Source of the DNA: Sacculina carcini
Taxonomy: Eukaryota > Arthropoda > Thecostraca > Sacculinidae
NCBI GenBank assembly: GCA_916048095.2
Contig: OU696587.1
Span: forward strand, 1,380,762-1,444,761
Reading direction: 5' to 3'
DNA: 64,000 nucleotides
The number at the start of each line of letters is the position of its first letter. Position 1 is the first letter of the stretch. Below, one piece after another: positions 39,057 to 50,189 of this stretch. Under the pieces are notes generated by a model. The model was not told the origin of the DNA. It did no database searches and saw only the letters and a program-made list of their open reading frames with translations. Position numbers and translations under genes: made by a program.

Positions 39057-39690
39057 GGCAGTTATCTGAAAATATATCACTAACATCAACCACTTTTTTC
39101 CCATGATTGCTTTTGTTATAATGAATATACTTAGTTTGTTATAATATTTGGACCTTGTACTTACGGCATATTATTTTGAATCATTACTTTATAATTTTTC
39201 ACTTGTCCTAATAGAGCATTGCCGTAGACCATTTGTGATGAATCAATACACTAAGTAGCCTACAACGGAGCTCTGTTCGACAATCATGAGCGTAATCTGT
39301 GAAACACAAACACAAAACAGTTTGAACCAATGATCGACTAATACAAAATCTACAGCACAATACACGCAACAATCAAAATGATTATTAAGACAAAACTTTG
39401 GCATATAACAATATTAAATTCGCAATTATACCTGAACCAAACTCCGGAAAACTACATGACAAATATCGACCGATTCACAATAGTCGCAAGCACTTCAAAT
39501 TTATTACATCATCCCCCCTTGAGAATTAGTCCCTGAATTTGAGAGGAGGCCGACGTACACGGGTGGAACGACGAACTACACGACCAGCAGGAGCAGGAGT
39601 AGACATGCGAGTCTGAAGTACAACTTCTTGTGGATGATCGGTAATGCGGCTAGTCGCTTTATCAGCAGCTGTAGTAGTGAGTATGGCACT
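39057..39690 (-). mobile_element. 3' end of an LTR retrotransposon: Pol C-terminus, PPT and LTR
   Basis: On the minus strand, about 50 codons (39690-39526) end in a basic tail, VVRRSTRVRRPP then a TAA stop, which is typical of gypsy-type polyprotein C-termini. A polypurine tract AAGGGGGGA follows (39512-39520), then TGATGTAATAAATTTGAAG, the likely start of the 3' LTR at 39511. The LTR continues toward 39057 where the SINE begins, so its end is not defined. No other part of this element is present. Confidence 0.65.
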
Positions 39691-39993
39691 TTATAATCGA
39701 TTTTCCCAGCACCCTCACCAGCGGGGCCCCCCTCACTTCCGGTCAGCGATCAATACGGCAGGTGTGTTTAATTAGCACGCACGCATTAATATTTTAATTA
39801 GCACACGCGCGTGTGGTTATTTACACACGGTGGTTGATATGTGTACATACAAAGTGTGGCTGTATCACAGATCAAACACGACATTGTGAAAAAGATTATT
39901 TGCACACACACATTTATGGAAAATACAACGTTTCACATGGCCGGTCACAATTGTAAAGTTTGTATAGTTTCGCCCACAATTGTAGCTGCGTGC

Positions 39994-40097
39994 TGGGCGC
40001 TTCCGGTAAATGGGGCCACCTTAGGGTGGTAATAGTGCTTGCACTCTTCCCATGCTACTGGATTTGCCTGTAATTAAAAATAAATAATAATAATAAC
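39994..40097 (+). repeat. LINE 3'-tail repeat, copy 2
   Basis: TGGGCGCTTCCGGTAAATGG through CATGCTACTGGATTTGCCTG and a (TAA)n tail. It is closest to the inverted copy at 50784-50882. It abuts the broken reading frame at 40098-40508. Confidence 0.75.
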
Positions 40098-40508
40098 AAT
40101 TGACACTTGGTGACGGCACAAATACGCCGTTCATCGTTCCTATGACTGTGAAAATGTTTGCACAAGCATGTTTAACACTTATACACTTGTAAATATAGTT
40201 GGTGTGTTGCGGCTGGACAGTTTCAATGTTTGATATGTTCAGCGCCAATATACTGGACAGTCGTTTGGCCATATCCAGTCCGACGGTGTATATCGTGCCT
40301 TCGGACAGCTGCCGTAGCATATCACCGAACTTTTCAATTTTGTTCTGAAGCATGCATTGTTGTAGGGATTGTACGTGTAGTCGAGTTCGTGTATGTTGTG
40401 TTTGAGAAAGTTTAAATGTTTCCGCAACGGTTCGTCTATGCGTAGATCATCGGGCGGTGGAAACACGGTGCACCAACACACGTCACTCGTAGTGTCATGT
40501 ACACACAA
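40098..40508 (-). pseudogene. Unidentified broken reading frame
   Basis: Two overlapping minus-strand frames read as one protein-like sequence with a shift near 40350. The first has a VFPPPDDLRIDEPLRKHLNF segment and ends near YNPYNNA. The second starts LQNKIEKFGDMLRQLSEGTI, continues VGLDMAKRLSSILALNISN and ends near IGTMNGVFVPS. The composition (varied, amphipathic, few low-complexity runs) looks like genuine former coding sequence. I do not recognise the family; it may be a host gene exon, a transposon product or an old viral insertion. It begins about 50 bp from a perfect hairpin at 40557-40592 and ends at a LINE tail. There is no recognisable start, intron signal or stop context. Confidence 0.35.
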
Positions 40509-40556
40509 CTCCTATATGATCAGAGTGCTCTCTTTGTACTGAAAACACTCACACGA

Positions 40557-40592
40557 AACTGTGTGGCGTCCTGAGAAGAACGCCACACAGTT
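40557..40592. other. Perfect 13-bp inverted repeat
   Basis: AACTGTGTGGCGT (40557-40569) and ACGCCACACAGTT (40580-40592) are exact reverse complements separated by 10 bases. A stem this GC-rich is unusual in the AT-rich surroundings. No T-tract follows. Function unknown. Confidence 0.85.
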
Positions 40593-40593
40593 G

Positions 40594-41220
40594 AATATTT
40601 TCTGGAGTTTTTAATTTTTGAAGCATGCAAGATGATAAATAATAAGGAAAGATAATGAAAAATGAACTGTTGAAACTGTTATCGATATCTGAAACTCACT
40701 ATCGCGTGCTTATACAAACTAAACATAATATGAGTGATGAGCGGTGTGCTTTGCTTTGCAAATATTGGCCTCTATTAAATACATTCCAGTATATATCAAC
40801 TACAAATGAGAGAGTTGCCAAGAATTGATCCAATCACATACCTTAGTAATAACAACGCAGTCGTTTGAAAGATTCTGATTCAATCGGTGATCAGTATACA
40901 CTGTTGTACGATTACAGAATTGGGGCACTACCCTATTTGCGCATCGTTCCATGTGTGTGGCAGTGTTTGGCCATCTGTGGTGAACTCGTGGTTATTTCAG
41001 TTCATCAATACATTCATTATGTTTGGTAGTGTTATTGGTCACACGGGAGTCAACAACCAATAACACCACAGTGTTTATGTATGTATGTGTTATATATTTG
41101 CAACCAGAGCTGTGTATGTGCAATTCTGGGCACTACCCTATCTGCGCATCGCTCCAAAGTGCGCTAAGCAAAATGGAGGCGGAGCTAACAGTCGCGGTAC
41201 GTCCACTGCGATACTAGCGC
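40594..41220. other. Intergenic DNA with a 29-bp direct repeat
   Basis: No gene seen. The sequence GGGCACTACCCTATTTGCGC and its continuation (40923-40951) recurs with two C/T differences at 41128-41156. Otherwise it is unique AT-rich DNA. Confidence 0.7.
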
Positions 41221-41240
41221 TCTCTAACGGCGGAAAGTGT

Positions 41241-41336
41241 AACTAACCTAAGCTAACTTAACCAACCAAACCTAACCTAAACTAACCAGCCTAACCTAAC
41301 CTAACCAACCTAACCTAGCCTAACCTTACAACGAAA
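41241..41336. repeat. Degenerate CCTAA/TTAGG telomere-type tract
   Basis: About 95 bp made of CCTAAC, CTAACC, CCAAC and TTAACC words. TTAGG is the usual arthropod telomere unit, so this may be an interstitial remnant or a simple repeat of the same composition. Confidence 0.7.
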
Positions 41337-41633
41337 AGGAATTTGTCAAAAATAACACTAGAACAGTGCGTTGATTAGCTTTGATAAATATAACTTTCAA
41401 AAAGTAATATTGCAATAATAAATGTTACCTAGGTATAATAATACTTATTGTTTTGTCGACGAGACAAAAATCGAAACAAATAGAAATAATTGAAAAATAG
41501 TAAAAATTGCACACTAGAAAAGCCTTAATCATCTTTGAAAAGTTGGTCTTTGTCGAACATCGGAATCCCAGTACATAAAATCGAGCTAAAAAGCATATTT
41601 CTAATTCGAAGTGAAGCAATGAATGTCTAAGGT

Positions 41634-42373
41634 TATAACAAAGTTATAATCAGACCAGTTTTCTATCTGTCAGTTTACTCAGTTTTCTTTCTCTCTCTTT
41701 CTCAGTTTACGTTCGCGTTCTTTCGCGGCTTGCTTGTGCAGCTGTCGTTAGGCTAATTTATGTGTTAGAGCGACGTACACTGCGCCTGGTATGCTTGGCA
41801 ACGTGTGACCGTTGATTAATTATCTTTCTTGTGTCTGACTTGGCTGAGCATCTCGAGGCAGCACGCCTGTGTACTGTCAGATCGTGTTTAGAAATAGCTC
41901 GCAACTAGGTTGGCAGCCAAACTGTTTGCCCGGTGAGATTCAGTGTGGCACATTGAGCCGACGACCTGTGGTCGTGGGTATATATACCTGTGTTGTACTA
42001 ACAATAAGGGGGTGATACTAGAGACTGGAGACGCTAGAGATACTAGGTTCACTAACGATAGGGCAGTCAAGATGTGACACTAACAACAGAGGTACTTTGG
42101 CTGTGCTTGTTGGTGGGTCAGTTAGTTTTGGTTGGACTGTCGACGTGCGAGGTAGGACTCACCACTCACTCAGGCAAGCCGTAATTAATTCATTAGATTT
42201 AAGAATAACTTCAACGTAGATTGACTGATTGCTGAGAATATACAATTCAACTTCGACTGGGTGATCATTATTTGTTATCGCGGAACACAACATCAAGAGG
42301 AACTATCAAGACTTCACGATCAGCCAAACGAAGATCAACATAACAACATATTATTATTTTGACTATCGTTACA
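41634..42373 (+). repeat. 5' LTR
   Basis: I found no difference from the 3' LTR when comparing base by base by eye. It has a TATA-like GGGTATATATACC at about 41976 that could position transcription, a pyrimidine-rich TTTCTTTCTCTCTCTTTCTC stretch near 41685, and ends TATCGTTACA. Confidence 0.85.
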
Positions 42374-42391
42374 TTTGGTGCCGTGACCCGG
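42374..42391 (+). promoter_or_regulatory. Candidate tRNA primer-binding site
   Basis: TTTGGTGCCGTGACCCGG lies immediately inside the 5' LTR, where the tRNA primer for minus-strand synthesis pairs. The TGGTGCCGTGACCCGG pattern resembles BEL/Pao elements. The pairing tRNA was not determined. Confidence 0.6.
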
Positions 42392-42734
42392 ATCTTTAAT
42401 TGTGGTTATCTTCTCGGCATAGTCGAAACTCGGTCACTTCCACCGGTGGCTCAATGAACTGTGAGGTGAGTGTTATCTCAATTTTCCTTAAGCCTTGTCA
42501 GAATCCAGAGCCTTACTCAGAATAAAATTAGGAAATATATAAAAATATATGGATAAAGTATGTATTTTAATCATAGGTATTATAGTTAATGGTACAACCA
42601 AATCAAATATAGATAAGAAAATTCCGTAAGAAACAAGAATGAAAAAATTTACGAAAACCACTATTGAATAAGGTCAGTATGTGTTTCAGAAAGCAAAACC
42701 CAGAACTAATTTTGAAGCTAATGTTAGAAATCAA

Positions 42735-42890
42735 TATGTTATGTAAATATAGGAGGACCTCCAATCAATATTTTAGTAGATGCTGGGTGTGATGTATGAA
42801 TAATATCGAAATATTGCGTGAAGAAACTAAGTTGCATGTCTTGTAGGATGCGTTTGACTAGTATAAAGGGGACAAGATTAAACAATATTG
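42735..42890 (+). pseudogene. Retroviral-type aspartic protease remnant
   Basis: The plus strand encodes GGPPINILVDAGCDV followed by a stop and IISKYCVKKL, the shape of a retropepsin active-site loop in which the usual DT/SG triad reads DAG. Retropepsins mature the Gag-Pol polyprotein; this one is interrupted and lacks the normal triad. Its strand agrees with the LTR orientation. The remaining interior (42890-45332) shows no recognisable RT or integrase motif, apart from a GC-richer patch at 44000-44520 with an 86-codon open frame of unknown meaning. Confidence 0.55.
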
Positions 42891-45332
42891 CACTTATTAA
42901 ATGATCGGTGTCTTTTGTGAATTTTGACACTAAGTATTATATTAGAGGACACGAAATTAAATATTAGGCTAATGTTGGATATTAGGCTGGGATCTGTTTA
43001 ATTATTTGTATAATTATTATGGTGTACAATTCGACTTTGATATTTTAATTTTTATGTCAAAACATGTACTATATACGACTGAGAAATATGAGAAGACAAT
43101 CACTGACAGATACTTTTTTTTAATCAAGACGAGATGTTGAAATATTTGAAATGAAATGAAAAACTATCTGTCAAAAGTGACAGATGTTTAAGAGCATACA
43201 TTTAAAGTATGTATAGCAACGCATATAAGATGCATTGGAACGTCAGGGCACGATACGCCGCAGATGACTAAATAACTAAATGACTGATGAATATATGATT
43301 AAATGACTAGATTAAGTAGATGTTGGTGTAGACACTGTGTATCTCATACCAGAAAATGAGAGTGTAAGAGGTGTTATAAAATAGGAAACGGATATCGAGG
43401 AAAGTCCCATAGACTTAACTGATGGATATATGAATGCGTTAAATATTTAGCAAAAAAAAGAAAGATAATGTACGAGGCACAAATGGTGTCAAGAGAAGAG
43501 GCTTTTGTCAACCGTCTAACTGTGAAAATACATAAGACATTTAGTTGAAAGCATTTAACATGCTACTTAATAAACAAGCGGAGTTATTGAAGCAATTACT
43601 TCGTTGACTAAGTCGGTTAGTTGAAACTGGAGGCATACACAGAAGTATGCTACGACATCAATTAACGACCAATAGAGTAGATTGTAATTATGGAGAATAT
43701 ACGCAGAAGCATGTGTGCACTAAAAGTTACAAAAGACGAATCATTACTCTGTAAGTGTGTAAAATATATTCTTAAAACTAGATAAATATATGAAAACTTG
43801 ATAATAAGGTGAAATTGGGCTTAATTATAAATACAATAATATTTCATAATGATTAAAAGTAAAACGGCTCTGGATATTGCTCCTATTGTATCCTATTTAT
43901 TGTCTCCTATTACTTGTCTATATTTTCTCTCATGATGCAGCCCCTGTTTCCTACCTCGTGGTAAATTAGTTTCATATTTCCTAGTGGACATTGCATGCGT
44001 TTTTCATTCAATTTCCTGTCTCAATCCTGCTACCACACCGACACAGAACAATGAGTCACTGGCGAGAATTGTCCGTTTTTCGGTCTGAAGAGGCGAGATT
44101 GAGTCAACAGTGTGCTGAACCCCCTGATCAACCGTGTGCTGAACTGACAGTCTACTAACAACGACAACGAAAACAATTAGCGGACTGAGATAAGTCATTG
44201 CCGAAATCATCATCAACACGAGCCGAGACAACACCAGCGGTTCACCAACCAGCCTGAAAGACAACTGCGATAAAGATGGGGACGAGTAACCATGGAAGAC
44301 GGTCGGATCTACGACATTCACAGCGAAGTGCTGCAGGCGTTTGAACACAACGACGACAGCAGCTGGATGACTGGTGAAGCAGCGCGTGGACTACGAGTCG
44401 ACACAGTATACCCCGCCGGTATACGTCTTTTGCCTGATGTGATTCAAGATCAACAACACCTGCTTGGATCGAGCCGTGGACGCGTTCGTGGTCGGCGACA
44501 AATGGTTTTATTAACACGATATATCGCTCATTTTATATGTATAATGTGTTGAGCTAGTTAGAATTAATTGTAACCAGAGGTCCGTAACCTTATGTCCATA
44601 ACCGTGTGTTAATTACAACTGAGTTAGTTTCTCATGTATATTTGTGAGATATAGACTCGTGTTGTTCTAGATTTTAAGTTACTGTGTTAGTTGCGATTAA
44701 TGTATGCGATAGACATAGACATGCGCTAATCTAGAGTTTTGTTTCATTGTATAATTGTGTTTAAGTACTTTGATATACACACTTGAATATTTAGGTGAAA
44801 GGGGTTGTAATGACTAGTTAGGGCTATAGCTAATAATTTTTAATGAAAATGTAAAGATTACTGGTCTGAATAATTATAAAACATCACTCGTAAAGCTGTC
44901 GAGTATTTTGGGCTAATACTGAACGCTGGAGCTGTCAGTTATTGATGCTGCCGGAATACCACAAAACTATTGGGATGAGGCAAACATCGAAAAAGGACAG
45001 TTAATGTGCCAGAATTCACCAGCAATTGACTGGTGACACAGGATGTTCCTGTGTTTTATGTACGGCCCTGTCGACTCGATGTGACAGTTGATTATTACAG
45101 ACGCACAATGCTGTATGCACATACTTGCGGAGTATGTGTGTATGGTGAGAAATGACGCTGTATAATCACTGATCAGAATTATGCCTCAGTCCTACCCTGA
45201 AATGGAAACTCGGCAAATAATGACTGGCAGTTTGCTATAATTGCAACTATCACGATTCAGTAGAGCCGTTGGCTTTGATGGCCGTGATTGTGTCTAGTGT
45301 TCACATTCGTTTAAAAGACCTCGCAGCTGTGA

Positions 45333-46072
45333 TATAACAAAGTTATAATCAGACCAGTTTTCTATCTGTCAGTTTACTCAGTTTTCTTTCTCTCTCTTTC
45401 TCAGTTTACGTTCGCGTTCTTTCGCGGCTTGCTTGTGCAGCTGTCGTTAGGCTAATTTATGTGTTAGAGCGACGTACACTGCGCCTGGTATGCTTGGCAA
45501 CGTGTGACCGTTGATTAATTATCTTTCTTGTGTCTGACTTGGCTGAGCATCTCGAGGCAGCACGCCTGTGTACTGTCAGATCGTGTTTAGAAATAGCTCG
45601 CAACTAGGTTGGCAGCCAAACTGTTTGCCCGGTGAGATTCAGTGTGGCACATTGAGCCGACGACCTGTGGTCGTGGGTATATATACCTGTGTTGTACTAA
45701 CAATAAGGGGGTGATACTAGAGACTGGAGACGCTAGAGATACTAGGTTCACTAACGATAGGGCAGTCAAGATGTGACACTAACAACAGAGGTACTTTGGC
45801 TGTGCTTGTTGGTGGGTCAGTTAGTTTTGGTTGGACTGTCGACGTGCGAGGTAGGACTCACCACTCACTCAGGCAAGCCGTAATTAATTCATTAGATTTA
45901 AGAATAACTTCAACGTAGATTGACTGATTGCTGAGAATATACAATTCAACTTCGACTGGGTGATCATTATTTGTTATCGCGGAACACAACATCAAGAGGA
46001 ACTATCAAGACTTCACGATCAGCCAAACGAAGATCAACATAACAACATATTATTATTTTGACTATCGTTACA
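45333..46072 (+). repeat. 3' LTR
   Basis: Direct repeat of 41634-42373 at an offset of 3699. It is preceded by TTTAAAAGACCTCGCAGCTG, which is not a convincing polypurine tract. It is followed by the AAGGT target duplication. Confidence 0.85.
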
Positions 46073-46077
46073 AAGGT

Positions 46078-47284
46078 CTTATTAACACTCCAATTAAATC
46101 AATAAACATATATTTCTATTTTCCAGACTATCTAAAACACGCCAAAGAACCTTATAAATCATGTTGAGAAAGAAGCCCAAATGATCATCTCAAAACGACA
46201 AGAACAATCTAGGCTACTTAACGCCTTGAAATTCACTGAATTCTAAGCACCGAGCAGAGAAATTGAAGCGTTGCACTCATTCTCTGCAATGAAGGCTTAC
46301 AAATTTCTGGCTGCACTGAGCGGAGCCCCATCCCTCTAGGCGCGCCTGGGCTAATCCGGTGGGCGGAGCCTATTTAGCTTACGTTGACTTAACGGTTTAG
46401 CGCAAAACGGTTGGTCCCACTCGTGGAAAGTGTGAATTGGTTGCAGCGAACACACGATGACGCAAGATTGCGTGCAGTTCCTGTGATTTTGATGTGTCGC
46501 ATGCATTTCCGCGTACAGTTGACATCACAATAATGTTGCAACGCGATGAACACGCCACAAGACACATACACACACACACAAATTTCACAGTGTGTATCAC
46601 TACCTCAGCTTAGCTACATTTTATTCACGCGAAAATTTATTGATACGGATATGCCGTTGTTTCAAATCCGCTGTATTTATTAAGTACATACATACATACA
46701 TAATATTAATGTATTCCAAAAAATTTCATACGGACATGCTGTTTTTTCAAATCGGAATAATTTATTACTGAATTAAGCAACGCGTTCACGGCACTCTAGG
46801 TTACATGGATCAATAAACAGTGTGGCGATGTGTGTGCGTTGCTTAATTTTGTCGATAAAGAGTTGATATTCACGCAGCGACACTGATTCATCTTAATCTG
46901 ACAAAGCATTCCCCAATATAAGTACAATTTCCTAATTGTACTTCCTACAATTTCCTAATTGTAACAGTCCTTTCAAAATGTTGCTTAGTGTATTCCACGA
47001 TTTCAAGAAGAAATCCAATCCATGCTCAATCAGGATATGTTGAAACAAAAATTAATGGTATTTGAGATACTACAAATGAAAATACTATTGAATAGGGAAT
47101 TATTTAATGAACTCTCACACTATAAGGTATGCAAAGTATTACTACAAGCAATTGTGTGAAAAGTTGAATTTAAATGTTGACTTTAAGATTTCTGATTTCT
47201 TTAAACTTTAATATGCCTGAAAGCGCAAGATGTATACGGTCAAATATTAAATGTGGGAATATATGGGAAATATTTGTATTTATG
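46078..47284. other. Intergenic DNA, no gene recognised
   Basis: Mostly AT-rich unique sequence with a short (CATA)n at about 46686, an ACACAC run near 46570 and a repeated CAATTTCCTAATTGTA at about 46926-46963. One GC-rich patch (46320-46380) has no coding or RNA signature that I recognise. Confidence 0.6.
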
Positions 47285-47562
47285 TTTGTGTGCGAGTGTG
47301 TGTGTGTGTGTGATTGAGTGTGTTTGCAAAGTGCAGTGCTTGCACAATGCTGCGTCTGCAGAGTGGATTCTGGGTATCGCGCGGCGATGATCGGTTGTCG
47401 TGTTGAAATGTGAGGATGTGTATGTGAGGAGTCGTGTTCGGGCGTGTTTGCTGTGCGGTGTGTTTTTGTAGGCGCGCGTGAGACATCGCTGTCCCATCGC
47501 TGTCGCTTGTCTTTCAATACATATTGCTTCTGTTTTTTTGAAATTGTGTTTTTCATACTACA
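47285..47562 (+). repeat. LTR-like repeat related to 245-728
   Basis: It shares with 330-728 a GT-rich tract, TTTGCAAAGTGCAG, TGCACAATGCTGCGTCTGCAG, a GTGTTCGG...TGTGTGG stretch, TGTAGGCGCG and a TTTTTTCATACTACA end (CATGTTACA in the first copy). Its left limit is unclear. If the first copy is a solo LTR, this is the end of a 5' LTR of the same family. Confidence 0.5.
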
Positions 47563-48029
47563 AGATATTCCGGCCTTTTCAGTGCTTTGTTTTCTTGTGG
47601 TTTTTATGGGTAGGCGGTTTGATTTTGCCTCGGAATAGTGTAGTTTTTGTCATGGGATGGGATGGATCGACCAATGACTTCAGCAGCGGTGGTGGTACTG
47701 ACCCTTGGGCATCAGTGGCAAAGTGGAAGACAGAGGATGTGTTCGGCGGCGTGGCAAGAGGGTGTGCAGGGGGACGGCAGTGGAGCATGGTGCCGGCAAG
47801 GAGGCAGCCGGGGAGCTGCGCCGAGGTTGCTCGCCGTCTCGCATGCGTTGGTGCTGGCTACGTCGCAGAACTGGTGAAACAGTCGGGGAAAGCTGCTGGT
47901 GCGCAAGGAGGTGGGCAAGGAGCTGCTGAAGCCGCAGGAGGCGTCGTGACCCGGAAGGCAAGACGGCATGTGTGGACGGTGGATCACGGCCGGCTACGAC
48001 AGGGTACTGAAGAGCACATGTGGCGGCGG
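47563..48029 (+). other. GC-rich leader or gag-like region, left part
   Basis: GC-rich sequence between the LTR-like repeat and the left arm of the inverted repeat. Several frames are open simply because of composition. The plus-strand frame 47478-48131 (rich in Gly, Ala and Arg) has no recognisable domain. It may be the untranslated leader or degraded gag of the LTR-like element, continued at 50460-50778. Not called as a gene. Confidence 0.3.
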
Positions 48030-48299
48030 TGTGACGGCCCAAGATGCGACCTGGCCCAAGATGCGACCTCGACGCTTGCGACGCGTATAAGGCATTCAAT
48101 GCCTCCTAGGGTCTGTTATTATCTGTTATGAAATTGCATTTGTTGTTTGAATAGTTTCTTGCTGTCATATTCTGAGTTCACATTGATTTAATAAGTCTTA
48201 TTGGGGCCTATATTTACTTGAGGGCTTATTCTGGTGTCTTATTTTCGTTGCAGTGGAAGTTGTTTGGACCAATTCCATTGTTTGTTGTGTTTCGTTGTG

Positions 48300-49545
48300 G
48301 GAATGGTATCTGTTCAGGAAAATAGCTGCAGACGTTGAGCTATTATCTAGGTGATATTTGTCTTTGTGAACGATTTTTGTCTTTGTGCGTATTTGTCTTT
48401 GTGTTTGTGGTGTAGTCGTATTGTAGGCCCCAAACATGAGTTTCTTGGGAATTTCGTTTTGAGCGTGTTCTCCACATGTGTTCATTGCATGCTCCATCTG
48501 TTTTCGTTTTTCCTCCTTTTCATCTCTTATGTTGTCAGTCCTGTATTTCTGACTATTTCTACGAGTTTTGTTTGGCAATTAAACCGAATAAAATCGTTGA
48601 TCGGTGGTTTGTTTTTCTACGCGTGAGCATGTGCATATTTAAGAAAAACTAATCGAAGACGAATACAAACGAATCGAACTAAACGAATCGAAGCTACCTA
48701 AACACGTTTTAAATGTATGTAGGTGTACACGTGCATTCACATAGGGGTCATTTGTAGTGACCCACAGGCTTGGTTCATCCTTAGATTCTTCTGCAATTAT
48801 TTAGTTCATTGTTGACTGTCGAAGTGTCTCTTGAGTGACTGTTTTCTGACAATGCATGGCTGATTTACAGCTCGGCTTACAATCAAAGCATCACCATTTC
48901 TTACTAAATCAAATCTAGTTCTGCCACGGGGCTAGCAGAGTGGAATGCAGATGTACATGTCCACAATGACTACAGGTTCCCCTCCACCATGGAAAGTATT
49001 ATCCGCTCAGAGGCGGGGTCTCATAGCTGCCACGCTGCTCGCTGTGACCTGCTTCTCATGGACGAAATTCGAGCATACACATACACACACACACATTGTG
49101 TTCAACACTAATCTGAGTAGAATCAGATTGGTTGATGCTGAACAAGTGTTATACCAACCATGCAGTTTGAACTTGGACGCCCACTGGAGAATCTGATGTT
49201 TGATTATTGAAGAGGGCAGCGATGTTTGTAAATATACCCTCACATCCCCCAGAGTAGTGATTTTAAATTACATGAACTTCAATAGTTTTTAGTGTGCGTA
49301 GCCTACTTTGTCCACATATTGACCATATATAGATTGTTGACCATACGCATTTAAACACATCAGTAGAGAAGGCTATGTTCGCGTGTAATTTTGCGGGGGC
49401 AAAGCCTCACGGTCCCGGCTGGCACACCGCAGGTCCGGCCGCCACACGGGTTTTCGCAGTCACGACCAGCACAGAAATACTTTCTCGACACTCGTATCAA
49501 TCACGTCACTGTTTGACCAACATAAAGCCCACCACCCTTTTGTGG
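48300..49545. other. Interior of the inverted-arm structure, no gene
   Basis: Contains a short TTTGTCTTTGTG minisatellite (48356-48400), an ACGAATCGAA-type repeat (48650-48705) and a CACACA run at about 49078-49095. Nothing coding is supported. Confidence 0.6.
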
Positions 49546-49885
49546 ACTCCGTGGTGCAGTTGTTAGCACACCCGCCTCACAAGCGGGAGGACCGTGGTTC
49601 TAAACCCGGCGGAGCAGAATTTCATTGGGCGAATTCTACAATCCCACAGCCCCTGTCCACCCAGCAGAAAATGATGGTACCAGATATCAGTCATGGGTTG
49701 TGCCATGCATTCTCGGGAGGTGGCCCTCTCTAATACGTCTTACGTCCTTGTGGCGCCATAGCGTGGAGAGGGTCGGTTATGCGGTGGCAGCGAGCTGCAC
49801 GGGGCACACCTGTGTGTTCATAAGCTTCGGCTTCTTCCCATGTAGCAGCTGTCACTTAGGCATTTAACCTATTAACCACCAGGGA
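49546..49885 (+). mobile_element. tRNA-Val(CAC)-derived SINE, plus-strand copy
   Basis: The head folds like tRNA-Val: CTCCGTGGTGCAGTTGTTAG (A box), the anticodon arm CCCGC-CTCACAA-GCGGG with CAC anticodon, and GGACCGTGGTTCTAAACCC (B box). A 270-bp tRNA-unrelated body follows, ending near AAACAGTTTAAC. It is therefore a SINE and not a working tRNA gene: the acceptor stem is poor and the body continues without a terminator. A second copy lies inverted at 38735-39056. Confidence 0.85.
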
Positions 49886-50189
49886 AAACAGTTTAACTCG
49901 TGTACTAACCAACAAAGTAACAAGACCAATCAAGCAATAATATATTTCGTATAGCGCATATAACCACATATGCGAGCACAAATAATCAACGGCAAGAATA
50001 AATAGAATGGATCAAATGTAGCAAACACGTATACACACACAATATACAGAAACATCAAAACCAGATCAAGCACACATGAGAAAGCTAAAAGATTGCCGAA
50101 AACAACAGGCAGCAGAAAATAAACGTGCGCTTATCAGTTTAACCAGTTAATCACCTGCGGTATTAACAAACAGCTATCAGAATCAATCG
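49886..50189. other. AT-rich interior, no gene
   Basis: A-rich sequence between the SINE and the right inverted arm. No coding, RNA or repeat signal beyond short CACA runs. Confidence 0.6.

Larger units (their letters stand above)
41629..46077 (+). mobile_element. LTR element with two matching LTRs and decayed interior
   Basis: Two direct 740-bp repeats (41634-42373, 45333-46072) are flanked by AAGGT on both outer sides (41629-41633, 46073-46077), a 5-bp target duplication. The termini are TATAAC...GTTACA, so the canonical TG start is TA in both LTRs. A primer-binding-like TTTGGTGCCGTGACCC follows the 5' LTR, which resembles BEL/Pao leaders. The interior of about 3 kb has no long open frame. 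Total length is 4.4 kb, about the size of a non-autonomous derivative. Confidence 0.85.

Noticed and set aside
44004-44552. Coding region inside the LTR element
   Set aside because: Overlapping frames on both strands in a GC-richer patch show no motif of gag, RT, RNase H or integrase.
41629-46077. Plain host segmental duplication rather than LTRs
   Set aside because: The AAGGT duplications at the outer edges, a primer-binding-like site just inside the left repeat and a protease remnant in matching orientation fit an LTR element better.
47478-48131. 217-codon frame as a host protein
   Set aside because: It spans an LTR-like repeat, a GC-rich region and an inverted arm, and has no recognisable domain. 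Several frames on both strands are equally open there.
49546-49615. Functional tRNA-Val gene
   Set aside because: The tRNA-like head is fused to a SINE body, the acceptor stem is poor, there is no T-run terminator, and a second copy has the same body.
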